From assembly GCF_000716445.1 (NCBI RefSeq), contig NZ_JNWK01000015.1:62001-126000 (forward strand): 64,000 nucleotides of DNA, in the 5' to 3' direction. The DNA is from Streptomyces wedmorensis. GTDB taxonomy: Bacteria > Actinomycetota > Actinomycetes > Streptomycetales > Streptomycetaceae. Shown one piece after another: positions 38,567-46,634 of the stretch (the first letter of the stretch is position 1; every line of letters starts with the position of its first letter). The translations under genes were made by a program, and so were the position numbers. The notes beneath the pieces are model-generated. The model had not been told where the DNA came from. It made no database searches and saw nothing but the letters and a program-made list of their open reading frames with translations.

Positions 38567-39931
38567 GTGGAGCAGCCCGCGCACGGTGGAGAGCCGGCCG
38601 GCGCGGCAGGTGACGCTGCCGAGACGCTCGACCACCCACTGCCGGAAGGCGTACGGCGGCGGGTCGTCGCGCTGGTCGCGGACGCCTTCGGCGGACTGAC
38701 CGTCGCGGAGCTCCCCGCACCCCTGCGGCAGTACGCCCGCTTCACCGCCAGCCGGCGGGCCAAGTTCGCCGGCAACGCGATGGCGGCCGCCCTGGAGAGC
38801 GACCCGCTCTTCCGGCAGCGGATCGGCGAGCGGTTCAAGCAGGGCCAGCCCGAGCTGGCCGGTGCGGTGGAGACCGGCACCCCGCCCGCCGCCGCCGACC
38901 CCGTCGACGTGGCCGCCGCCGCCTACGTGCTGCGCCCGCCCGGCTGGGTCAAGCTCGTGGCCGCGGCGGGCGAGGAGGCCCAGCGCGTCGACGCCGAGCG
39001 CGCCGACGAGGCCGGCCGGCGGGAGCTGGAGCGGCTCCGCGAGGAGCTTGCCGCCGCCCGCGACCGCTCCCGGAGCGAGACCGAGCAGCTGCGGCAGGAC
39101 CTGGAGGCGGCCCGCAAGGAAGCGGAATCGCTTCACCGCAAGCTGCGCAGCGCCCAGAGCGACGTGAAGCGCGGCGAGGCCGCGCTGCGGCGCGCCCAGG
39201 GCGAGATCGACGTCGTGCGCGCGGAGGGGGCGGCCCAGCTGTCGTCCGCCGAGAGCGAGGCCCGCCGGCTCAAGGCGCGGCTCGGTGAGGTCGAGGCGGC
39301 CCTGGAGGCGAGCCGCCGGACGGCCCGTGAGGGGCGCTCGGTGGAGGACATGCGGCTGCGGCTGCTCCTGGACACCGTCCTCGACGCGGCCCAGGGTCTG
39401 CGCCGCGAACTCGCGCTGCCGCCCGTGTCGGTGCACCCCGCGGACACCGTGGACGCGGTGGAGCCGGGGCGGATGTCCCCGAAGGACATCGCGGCGCGGG
39501 CCCTCTCCGAGACCGATCCGGCGTTGCTCGACCAGCTCCTCGCGCTGCCGCAGGCGCATCTGGTGGTCGACGGCTACAACGTCACCAAGACCGGTTACCC
39601 GACCATGCCGTTGGAGAAGCAGCGGCTGCGGCTGCTCGGCGGTCTCTCGGCCCTCGCGGCCCGTTCGGGCGCCGAGGTCACCTGTGTCTTCGACGGGGCG
39701 GAGCTGGCGGCACCGGTGCTCCTGGCGCCGCCGCGCGGGGTGCGGGTGCTGTTCTCCAAGCCCGGTGTCACGGCCGACGAGTTGATCCGACAGCTGGTGC
39801 GGGCCGAGCCGCCGGGGCGGCCGGTCGTGGTGGTCTCCACCGACCGCGAGGTGGCCGACGGGGTGGCGAAGGCGGGTGCGCGGCCGGTGGCGTCCGTCTT
39901 GTTGCTGAAGCGGCTTTCGCGTCTCTCGTGA
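38567..39931 (+). CDS. NYN domain (YacP-like) RNA-processing protein with coiled coil
   Basis: A 454-residue protein with three parts. An N-terminal helical region contains RRRVVALVADAFGGLTVAEL and RRAKFAGNAMAAALESDPLF. A long charged coiled coil (about residues 145-260) contains RRELERLREELAAARDRSRS. A C-terminal NYN/PIN-type nuclease fold has LVVDGYNVTKTGYPTMPLEK, VTCVFDGAELAAPVLL and VVVVSTDREVADGVA, whose Asp residues fit the metal site. It is probably an RNase acting on structured RNA. The start is GTG 38567. The N-terminal extension is typical of actinobacterial members. Confidence 0.87.
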   Translation: MEQPAHGGEPAGAAGDAAETLDHPLPEGVRRRVVALVADAFGGLTVAELPAPLRQYARFTASRRAKFAGNAMAAALESDPLFRQRIGERFKQGQPELAGAVETGTPPAAADPVDVAAAAYVLRPPGWVKLVAAAGEEAQRVDAERADEAGRRELERLREELAAARDRSRSETEQLRQDLEAARKEAESLHRKLRSAQSDVKRGEAALRRAQGEIDVVRAEGAAQLSSAESEARRLKARLGEVEAALEASRRTAREGRSVEDMRLRLLLDTVLDAAQGLRRELALPPVSVHPADTVDAVEPGRMSPKDIAARALSETDPALLDQLLALPQAHLVVDGYNVTKTGYPTMPLEKQRLRLLGGLSALAARSGAEVTCVFDGAELAAPVLLAPPRGVRVLFSKPGVTADELIRQLVRAEPPGRPVVVVSTDREVADGVAKAGARPVASVLLLKRLSRLS

Positions 39932-40052
39932 CACATCACAACCCATGGGCGCTTTGCCTGAATTATGGATGGCGGACCGTCAAGTCGCCATCACTGCCGG
40001 TGCGGTACGTGTAAACAAAGTGCTGCGTGAGCAATATTTTTGCCGGTGGGAT

Positions 40053-40082
40053 TTGAACTGATCACAGCTTGGTCACTAGGGT
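40053..40082 (+). promoter_or_regulatory. Strong HrdB-type promoter of the first NlpC/P60 gene
   Basis: TTGAAC (40053-40058), 18 bases, TAGGGT (40077-40082): close to the Streptomyces vegetative consensus. It implies a leader of about 100 bases. Confidence 0.75.
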
Positions 40083-40118
40083 CGGGCATCGAACCTTCGC
40101 GCGGTTGATCACCCATCC

Positions 40119-40147
40119 GGGGTGGCGGCGGAGGAACCGCCTGCCCC
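40119..40147 (+). promoter_or_regulatory. Leader hairpin of the first NlpC/P60 gene
   Basis: GGGG (40119-40122) pairs with CCCC (40144-40147), and GGCGG (40124-40128) with CCGCC (40137-40141), with a small bulge. It lies in the 5' leader. I do not see the conserved core of the c-di-AMP (ydaO) riboswitch that precedes some such genes in Streptomyces. Confidence 0.3.
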
Positions 40148-40188
40148 TGACCGGTTGGGCGGCTCTGAGGAAGAAGGAGATCGCCTTC

Positions 40189-41220
40189 GTGGCGTCCCAC
40201 CGTCGACCCAAGCAGCCGAGCCGCGCCCGTGTGACCGTGCTCACCGTCACCGCCGCCGCCGCCGTGGCGTTCACCGCCCAGTCCGGAGCCCAGGCGGCCC
40301 CCGCGAAGCCCAAGATCGACGAGGTCAAGTCGAAGGTCGACAAGCTGCACCACGAGGCCGAGGAGGCCACGGAGCAGTACAGCCTCGCCGAGGAGCGGCG
40401 CGGCAAGCTGCAGACGGAGATCGGCAACCTCCAGGACAAGGTCGCCCGCGGCCAGCAGGAGCTCAACACCCTGCGCGACCAGATCGGTTCGGTCGCCAGC
40501 GCCCAGTACCGCTCCGGCGGCATCGACCCGGCGCTCCAGCTCTTCCTCTCCGCCGACCCGGACACCTACCTCGACAAGGCGTCCGCGATCGACCAGTTGA
40601 GCGCCCAGCAGGCCGACGTGCTCACCTCGATCCAGGCCAAGCAGCGCACGCTCGCCCAGCAGCGGGCCGAGGCCACCACGAAGCTCGCCGACCTCGAGGA
40701 CGTCCGCAAGACCCTTGGCGAGAAGAAGAAGAAGTTCCAGGCCAAGCTGGCCGAGGCGCAGAAGCTCCTCAACACGCTCACCGCGGCCGAGCGGGCCAAG
40801 ATGCAGGAGCAGGAGCAGCGGGCCAGCCGCGACGCGGGCGAGCGGGTCAACCTGGGCAACGAGGTCCCGGCCTCACAGCGTGGCGCCGCCGCCCTCGCCG
40901 CCGCCGCCACCCAGCTCGGCAAGCCGTACGTCTCCGGTGCCGAGGGCCCCAACGCGTACGACTGCTCCGGTCTGACCATGTGGGCCTACGGTCAGGCCGG
41001 CGTCGACCTCACCCGCACCACCTACACCCAGCAGAACGACGGCGTGAAGATCGGCCGCAGCCAGCTCAAGCCGGGCGACCTGGTCTTCTTCAACAGCCTG
41101 TCGCACGTGGCTCTGTACGCGGGCAACAACACGATCCTGCACGCTCCCAAGCCGGGCGCCGTGGTCCGCTACGAGTCCATGAGCTACATGGGCACCTTCC
41201 AGTTCGGCGTCCGCATCTGA
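40189..41220 (+). CDS. NlpC/P60 (C40) peptidoglycan endopeptidase, secreted
   Basis: A 343-residue secreted cell-wall hydrolase. It begins VASHRRPKQPSRARVTVLTV, a signal peptide (…AAAAVAFTAQSGAQA). A long N-terminal coiled coil (VKSKVDKLHHEAEEATEQYS; KQRTLAQQRAEATTKLADLE) leads to the NlpC/P60 domain, with Cys259 in NAYDCSGLTMWAYGQAG and His306 in SLSHVALYAGNN. It cuts peptide cross-bridges. GTG 40189 is supported by GAAGGAGA 8 bases upstream. It is paralogous to the next gene and shares its N-terminus and domain layout. Confidence 0.95.
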   Translation: MASHRRPKQPSRARVTVLTVTAAAAVAFTAQSGAQAAPAKPKIDEVKSKVDKLHHEAEEATEQYSLAEERRGKLQTEIGNLQDKVARGQQELNTLRDQIGSVASAQYRSGGIDPALQLFLSADPDTYLDKASAIDQLSAQQADVLTSIQAKQRTLAQQRAEATTKLADLEDVRKTLGEKKKKFQAKLAEAQKLLNTLTAAERAKMQEQEQRASRDAGERVNLGNEVPASQRGAAALAAAATQLGKPYVSGAEGPNAYDCSGLTMWAYGQAGVDLTRTTYTQQNDGVKIGRSQLKPGDLVFFNSLSHVALYAGNNTILHAPKPGAVVRYESMSYMGTFQFGVRI

Positions 41221-41345
41221 CGGACACGACCCGCGCCGGCATGCCGCCCAATCGGGTGGTTTCGCCACCACGCACGCTGACCTGACGCCCCGCCGGTGAC
41301 CTGTGTTCTCCGGCGGGGCGTCACTTTGTGTGCCCGGCGCCTTCG

Positions 41346-41374
41346 TTGGACGCGGAGTGATCAGCGGCTACTGT
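41346..41374 (+). promoter_or_regulatory. HrdB-type promoter of the second NlpC/P60 gene
   Basis: TTGGAC (41346-41351), 17 bases, TACTGT (41369-41374). Confidence 0.65.
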
Positions 41375-41415
41375 CTGCCGCGCCAGTCTGCGTCGAGCCG
41401 AACGGAGCGCGATTA

Positions 41416-42441
41416 GTGGCGTCCCACCGCCGACCCGTCAGGGTCACCGTCCTCACCGCCGCCGCGGCGGCCACCGCGGCGGCGTCCCTCGGGGCCGTCC
41501 CCGCGAGCGCCGACCCCGGAGCGGGACCCGCGGCCACCCGTGCCACGGTCGACCGCCTCTTCGAGGAGGCCGAGAAGGCCACCGAGGGCTACAACCGCGC
41601 GGACGAGAAGACGGACGCGCTGCGCCGCACGGTCGCCGAGGTCCGGGACGGCCTCGCCCGCGGCCAGGAGCGCATCAACCGCATGCGGGGCGCGCTCGGC
41701 TCGGTCGCCGGGGCCCAGTACCGCTCCGGCGGCATGGACCCCGCCCTCGCCCTGCTGCTCTCGTCCGACCCGGACAGCTACCTCGACCGCGCCTCCGCCC
41801 TCGACCGGGTCACCGCCCGCCAGGGCGCCGCGCTCGGCGAACTCCAGCGTGAGCAGCGCCGGCTGAACCAGAAGCGGTCCGAAGCCCGCACGGCCCTCGG
41901 CGAACTGGAACGCAGCCGCGCCGAGGTCGCCCGCCACAAGCTCGCCGTCGAGCGCAAGCTCGCCGAGGCCCGCCGGTTGCTCGCCTCCCTCACCGCGGAG
42001 GAGCGCGCCGACTACGACCGCGCCTCCCGTACCGGGGGACGGGCCGGAGGGCCCGCCGAGGAACTGCCGCCCCTCGCCGACCTCGGCCCGGCCTCCTCGC
42101 GGGCCGCCGCCGCGGTGATCGCCGCCCGCAGCGCCATCGGCAAGCCGTACGTGTGGGGGGCGACCGGCCCCTCCGCCTTCGACTGCTCGGGCCTGATGGT
42201 CTGGTCGTACCGCCAGGCCGGCATCAGCCTGCCGCGCACCTCGTCGGCGCAGCGGTACGCGGGCCGCCAGGTGCCGCTGTCCCAGGCACAGCCCGGGGAC
42301 CTGGTCACCTACCGGGGCGACGCCAGCCACGTCGCGATCTACGCGGGCAACGGGCAGGTCATCCACGCGCCCTACCCGGGCGCACGGGTCCGCTACGACC
42401 CGGTGAACATGATGTCCCACGTGACGGTGACCCGGGTCTGA
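41416..42441 (+). CDS. NlpC/P60 (C40) peptidoglycan endopeptidase, secreted, tandem paralogue
   Basis: A 341-residue paralogue of the gene at 40189 with the same plan: start VASHRRPVRVTVLTAAAAAT, signal peptide ending at …AVPASA, coiled coil (VDRLFEEAEKATEGYNRADE; ALGELERSRAEVARHKLAVE), and a C-terminal NlpC/P60 domain with Cys257 (SAFDCSGLMVWSYRQAG) and His305 (DASHVAIYAGNG). Both catalytic residues are kept, so it should be active. It has its own promoter and is not just a readthrough copy. The shared VASHRRP start marks a recent or conserved duplication. Confidence 0.94.
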   Translation: MASHRRPVRVTVLTAAAAATAAASLGAVPASADPGAGPAATRATVDRLFEEAEKATEGYNRADEKTDALRRTVAEVRDGLARGQERINRMRGALGSVAGAQYRSGGMDPALALLLSSDPDSYLDRASALDRVTARQGAALGELQREQRRLNQKRSEARTALGELERSRAEVARHKLAVERKLAEARRLLASLTAEERADYDRASRTGGRAGGPAEELPPLADLGPASSRAAAAVIAARSAIGKPYVWGATGPSAFDCSGLMVWSYRQAGISLPRTSSAQRYAGRQVPLSQAQPGDLVTYRGDASHVAIYAGNGQVIHAPYPGARVRYDPVNMMSHVTVTRV

Positions 42442-42489
42442 CACCCGGCCGGACGCGGGGCCCGCCGTTTCGACCGTACGATCGGGGGC

Positions 42490-43719
42490 GTGGCAGGTCA
42501 GGGAAGCAGAGCGGCGCGCGGCGCGGTCGCGTGTGCGGCGGCGTCCCTGCTGGCCCTCGCCGGGTGCACGGCGCCCGAGCCGGCCGACCCGTCGCCCCGG
42601 GAGATCCAGAGCCTGCTCGACCGGCACGCGCGGGCGCTGCTCGACCGGGACGAGGCCGGCTACCTCGCGGCCGTCGACCCCGCGCTCGCACCGGCGGCCC
42701 GCACCGAGTTCGACCGGCTCGCGAAGATCCCGCTCGGCGGCCTGGACTACCGGGTCACCGACGTCGACCGGACCGGCGGGAACCGGGCGACCGCCGAGGT
42801 CGAGCTGGGGTACCGGATCAAGGGGTACGACTCCGGGCCCGCCACCAGCGAGCGGATCCTGGACCTCGTCGAACGCGACGGCCGCTGGTACGTCACCGGT
42901 GACCGCGGCGCCGAGGGCGCGCCGCAGCAGCTGTGGCAGCAGGGCGAGGTGGAGACGGTGACCGGCCGCCGCAGCCTCGTCCTCGGCGTGGGGCAGAGCG
43001 CGGAGCGGCTGCGGGAGATCGCGGCGGCGGCGGACCGCGCGGTGCCCGCGGTCGGCGACGCCTGGGGCGGGAGCTGGGCGGGCCGGATCGTGGTCCTCGT
43101 GCCCGCGTCCGTCGATGCGATGGGCCGGCTCCTCGGCGGGTCGGCCGCCGACTACCGGGGCATCGCGGCCGTCACGACCGGCGAGACGGGCGGCGGCCCA
43201 CTGGCGCCCGCGGACCGGGTGATCGTCAACCCGGACGCGTACGCGGTGCTCGGCGCCTTCGGCCGGCAGCTGGTCCTCACCCACGAGACCACCCATGTCG
43301 CCACCCGCGTCCAGACCACCAAGGCCACTCCCGTCTGGCTCTCCGAAGGCCTCGCCGACTGGGTCGCCTACCGGGGCACCGGCCGAACCCCCGCCCAGGC
43401 CGCGCCCGAACTCCGCCGTGCGGTCCGCGCGGGCGAGCTGCCCGCCCGGCTGCCGGACGACGCCGACTTCGCCTTCGGCGGCGACGCGGACGCCCTCGCG
43501 CGGGCCTACGAGGGCGGCTGGCTCGCCTGCGAGCTGATCGCCGAGCGCTGGGGCGCCGGGAAGCTGACCGCGTTCTACCGTGCCGTGGGCGCCCACCCGG
43601 GCCGCGAGGGCGCGGTGGAGAAGGCCCTCCACGACGTGCTGGACACGACGCCGGAACGGTTCACCGCCGACTGGCGCGCCTATCTGACGGACCGGCTCGG
43701 CGGCGCGGACACCGCTTAG
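42490..43719 (+). CDS. Lipoprotein with HETTH metalloprotease-like motif
   Basis: A 409-residue lipoprotein (lipobox LALAGC, Cys about 26). An N-terminal region resembles a nuclear-transport-factor-like domain (IQSLLDRHARALLDRDEAGY). It is followed by a part with RIVVLVPASVDAMGRLLGGS and QLVLTHETTHVATRVQTTKA, where HETTH (residues 265-269) resembles the zinc-binding HExxH of metalloproteases, then LSEGLADWVAYRG with the expected downstream Glu. It is thus likely a secreted peptidase-like protein, possibly inactive. Start GTG 42490 lies 48 bases after the second NlpC/P60 gene on the same strand, so it may be cotranscribed. Confidence 0.82.
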   Translation: MAGQGSRAARGAVACAAASLLALAGCTAPEPADPSPREIQSLLDRHARALLDRDEAGYLAAVDPALAPAARTEFDRLAKIPLGGLDYRVTDVDRTGGNRATAEVELGYRIKGYDSGPATSERILDLVERDGRWYVTGDRGAEGAPQQLWQQGEVETVTGRRSLVLGVGQSAERLREIAAAADRAVPAVGDAWGGSWAGRIVVLVPASVDAMGRLLGGSAADYRGIAAVTTGETGGGPLAPADRVIVNPDAYAVLGAFGRQLVLTHETTHVATRVQTTKATPVWLSEGLADWVAYRGTGRTPAQAAPELRRAVRAGELPARLPDDADFAFGGDADALARAYEGGWLACELIAERWGAGKLTAFYRAVGAHPGREGAVEKALHDVLDTTPERFTADWRAYLTDRLGGADTA

Positions 43720-43759
43720 GGCCTGTCCGGCCGATCAGGGTCGGACACCGCTCAGCCCT
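43718..43759. repeat. Intergenic inverted repeat, family member A
   Basis: AGGGC ... GCCCT outer arms (43718-43722 and 43755-43759) enclose GTCCG / CGGAC and GATCAGG. It shares AGGGC, GTCC, GATCAGG, GGACACCGC and GCCCT with the hairpin at 60757-60819. It sits between convergent genes and overlaps both stop codons, so it may also terminate transcription. Confidence 0.55.
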
Positions 43760-45215
43760 CGTCCGTGACCCTGGTGAAGAGGGAGATCCCGTCCTGCCGG
43801 TCGGCCAGGCGGTAGCCGGGAACGTCCGGTGTGGCCGCTTCCATCGCCTTGCCGGCCGCGCAGTCGGGGTCGGTCATGTCCTTGTCGTCGTAGATCAGCC
43901 ACTGGGGCGGATCGGACGGGGGGAACGACCGCGGGAACAGACAGATCTCGCTGACGGTGGCGCGGTCGACGAGCTGCGCGGCGAGCTGGTTCGAGGCGGC
44001 CACGGTCGCGCCGTCGGGGATCTTCGCGAGCAGCTCGTCCGCCGTCCTGACGTGGGCGGACTCGGCCCACGTCCGCGGGAGTACGAGCTCGTGCAGCGGG
44101 TGGGTGAAGAAGGTGACGCCCGTGACCACCGCTCCGACGACACAGGCGGGCACGAGCCGGCGCGCGGTCACGCGGCCCGAGGCCACGGTGTGGACGACGG
44201 CGGCGAAGGCGATGGGCATGAGCACCGCGCTGTAGTGGAAATCCGTTCCCCAGTGGAAGGGGTTCGGCGAGGTGAAGCGCCATGCCAGGGTCGGAAGCGC
44301 GATCAGCACGATCGGCGAGCGGAGGGCGAGGAATCCGGTGGGCGCGACGATCATGAGGACCGTGAGCCACTTGACCGGAGGCCAGAAGGCCTCGGCGGCC
44401 TGCATCAGCAGGCCCGTCTCCTCGGGCGTCGGGGCCGGCCAGTAGGCGAACTTCCCGACGGGGTTGAAGTACGGCAGGATCACCAGCATTTCCAGGGCCG
44501 TCGCGGCGGCCCCGAAGGCGGCGACGGCGAGCCCCGCGACCCGTGGTCCCTTCCAGGCCGCGTAGGCGCCGATCGCGGCGACCGTGAGACCGAGGTCCTC
44601 CTTGACCAGCACCAGGGGAAGCGACCACAGGAGGGCCGCCCGCCATCGCTGCCGTCCGGCGGCGCAGAGGGAGAGCGACAACAGCGGCACGGCGACGGCG
44701 ACTTCGTGGAAGTCGAAGGAGATCAGCTTGGCGAGTCCCCAGGAAGCCCCGTACGACACCCCGACCCAGTAGGCGAATTTCCGGCCCCGGACGTCGTGCG
44801 CCCACTTCATCAGGGGAATGACGGAGAAGGCGACCAGGGCCGCCTGGCAGACCAGCAGCGTATAGCTGGAGGGAAATGCCCTGTAGGCCGGCGCGAGCAG
44901 CGCGAGGACCGGATGGAAATGATCCCCGAGCGTGTTGTAGTCGGGCCCCTTGAGAGGCGAATACGGAGCGGAGAGCTCCGAGTAGGACTTCACGATCTGC
45001 GTGAAGATCCCCAGGTCGTAGCCGGTCGAGAGGTTGGCCGCGTGGCGTCGCGCCGACAGCAGCAGATAGACCGTGAAGAAGGCGCCGGCAATCAGGTAAG
45101 GGGACTTCCGGAACTTCCCTGCCGCGACTTCCGCGGATATCCCTGCGGCCTCCTCGGTACCCCCTGTCGAGGTGCGCCGCTGAAGCGTGTCGACCGAGAG
45201 GTTCGGGTTGTTCAT
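43752..45215 (-). CDS. DUF2079 multi-pass membrane protein
   Basis: A 487-residue protein with about eleven membrane helices (SPYLIAGAFFTVYLLLSA; TLLVCQAALVAFSVIPLMKW; VPLLSLSLCAAGR; LVPACVVGAVVTGVTFF). It has the DUF2079 hallmarks NLSTGYDLGIFTQIVKSYSE and LGDHFHPVLALLAPAY near the N-terminus; their acidic residues resemble the GT-C glycosyltransferase catalytic region. It is probably a polyprenyl-phosphate-sugar-dependent glycosyltransferase or relative; substrate unknown. It is followed on the same strand by no gene; upstream is the GT87-like gene, with a 54-base gap. Confidence 0.88.
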   Translation of the reverse strand: MNNPNLSVDTLQRRTSTGGTEEAAGISAEVAAGKFRKSPYLIAGAFFTVYLLLSARRHAANLSTGYDLGIFTQIVKSYSELSAPYSPLKGPDYNTLGDHFHPVLALLAPAYRAFPSSYTLLVCQAALVAFSVIPLMKWAHDVRGRKFAYWVGVSYGASWGLAKLISFDFHEVAVAVPLLSLSLCAAGRQRWRAALLWSLPLVLVKEDLGLTVAAIGAYAAWKGPRVAGLAVAAFGAAATALEMLVILPYFNPVGKFAYWPAPTPEETGLLMQAAEAFWPPVKWLTVLMIVAPTGFLALRSPIVLIALPTLAWRFTSPNPFHWGTDFHYSAVLMPIAFAAVVHTVASGRVTARRLVPACVVGAVVTGVTFFTHPLHELVLPRTWAESAHVRTADELLAKIPDGATVAASNQLAAQLVDRATVSEICLFPRSFPPSDPPQWLIYDDKDMTDPDCAAGKAMEAATPDVPGYRLADRQDGISLFTRVTDEG

Positions 45216-45269
45216 GTCAGCAGGAGAACCTAACAGGGAGGCAAAGGTCCATCAGGGTAGCACCGGCGC

Positions 45270-46544
45270 CTATCCGTGGGACCGGGCCGAACCGGTCAGC
45301 ACCTTCTCCCGTTCCGGCAGGTCCGCCGGGACGGGGATCCGCACCACTCCGGCCTCCGTCACCGTGTGCCGCCACAGGGTGCGGCAGGCGGCGAACGCGG
45401 CGGCCACGAGCAGGCCGTTGCGCAGGAACAGGACCGCGATGCCCAGGGGATCGCTCTCGGTCACGTGCCAGAACCAGACGGGGTACTCGAACTGCGTCAC
45501 GGCCGTCGCCCACAGCACCAGATGGGCGGGGCGCCGCATCCTGCTCGACCGGTAGGCGAGGCAGACCGCGGCGAGCCCGACCAGCCAGATCATGTACTGC
45601 GGCGAGATCACCCGGCTCGTCACGGTGAAGAGCAGCACCGCCACGAAGGCCGCGTCCGCCATCGTCGAGGAGACGAACCGGCGGGCCTTGAACCGCCACA
45701 CCGCCAGCCAGCCGAAGGCGGCGACCGTCATCCCCATCGCGCCGGCCGACACCCACGGGACGTACGGGCCGATGAACTCCATCGATCCGTAGTTCATCCG
45801 CGCCTCGCCGTCCCAGCCGAAGTTCCGGGCCAGGTGGAACACCATCGCGCCCAGGGACTCGACCTCCGTGCCCCGCTCGCCCTGATAGGAGAGGAAGGCC
45901 AGCGAGCCCGGCATCCACGCCGCGCACAGCAGCAGGGCCGCGCATCCGGCGCCCGCCGCCACCGGCCAGGAGCGCCAGGTGACCGGCCCCTTCGGGGTGC
46001 CCGCGAGCAGCAGCGCCGGCCACACCTTGAGCACCGCGCCGAAGCCGGCGAGCACACCGAGCGTGCGCGGGCTGCGGACGGCCGCCAGCAGGGCCGCGGC
46101 GGCGACGGCCGCCACCATGATGTCGTAGCGGGCGTACGCGGTCGGGCCGAGCAGGGGCACCGCCGCCAGCCACAGCCAGGCGCCCCGCATCGACCGGCCC
46201 GGACGGCGGCCGGTGCGCACCAGGAGCCCGAAGACGAAGGCGTCGCACAGGAACGCCAGGACGAAGAAGGCGGTCGCGTAGTCGAGGAACGGCAGCAGCG
46301 CGGGCGCGAGGATCGCGAGGGCGGCGCCCGGCGGATACTGCCAGGTCGAGTCCTCCAGGGGATACGTACCGGACCTCAGGACCTCGAACCAGCCCCGGTA
46401 GATCTCCTCGACCTCGCGCGTCGTCTCCGGGCCGGGGACCGAGACGACGTCGAAGGCGCACAGCAGCAGGACGATCCGGGTGAGGCCCCAGAGGACGAGC
46501 GGCAGCCGCAGCCGTATCCGGTCCTTGCCCGCCGAGCCCGTCAT
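45270..46544 (-). CDS. GT87/DUF2029-like membrane glycosyltransferase
   Basis: A 424-residue polytopic membrane protein starting MTGSAGKDRIRLRLPLVLWG. About ten hydrophobic helices, with DSTWQYPPGAALAILAPALL and VVSVPGPETTREVEEIYRGW in the first loop, typical of the DUF2029/GT87 family of alpha-mannosyltransferases that use polyprenyl-phosphate-mannose. The final loops contain VISPQYMIWLVGLAAVCLAY, a family motif. It is encoded divergently from the PimB'-like gene 90 bases away, which suggests a role in phosphatidylinositol mannoside or lipoglycan assembly. The exact acceptor is not determinable. Confidence 0.87.
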   Translation of the reverse strand: MTGSAGKDRIRLRLPLVLWGLTRIVLLLCAFDVVSVPGPETTREVEEIYRGWFEVLRSGTYPLEDSTWQYPPGAALAILAPALLPFLDYATAFFVLAFLCDAFVFGLLVRTGRRPGRSMRGAWLWLAAVPLLGPTAYARYDIMVAAVAAAALLAAVRSPRTLGVLAGFGAVLKVWPALLLAGTPKGPVTWRSWPVAAGAGCAALLLCAAWMPGSLAFLSYQGERGTEVESLGAMVFHLARNFGWDGEARMNYGSMEFIGPYVPWVSAGAMGMTVAAFGWLAVWRFKARRFVSSTMADAAFVAVLLFTVTSRVISPQYMIWLVGLAAVCLAYRSSRMRRPAHLVLWATAVTQFEYPVWFWHVTESDPLGIAVLFLRNGLLVAAAFAACRTLWRHTVTEAGVVRIPVPADLPEREKVLTGSARSHG

Positions 46545-46634
46545 GACCGTCCTGGCTCCTGTCCTGTCGGCTCGCTCGCGGGAGGAAGTGGTGGGTGCCG
46601 GGCGGGGGGTGCGCTCGCGGTACTGTCGGCCACG

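Noticed and set aside
39932..40188. c-di-AMP (ydaO) riboswitch ahead of NlpC/P60 gene
   Set aside because: Expected because such elements control cell-wall hydrolases in Streptomyces, but the conserved GTGAATC-type core and the arm pattern are not visible; only a small hairpin was found.
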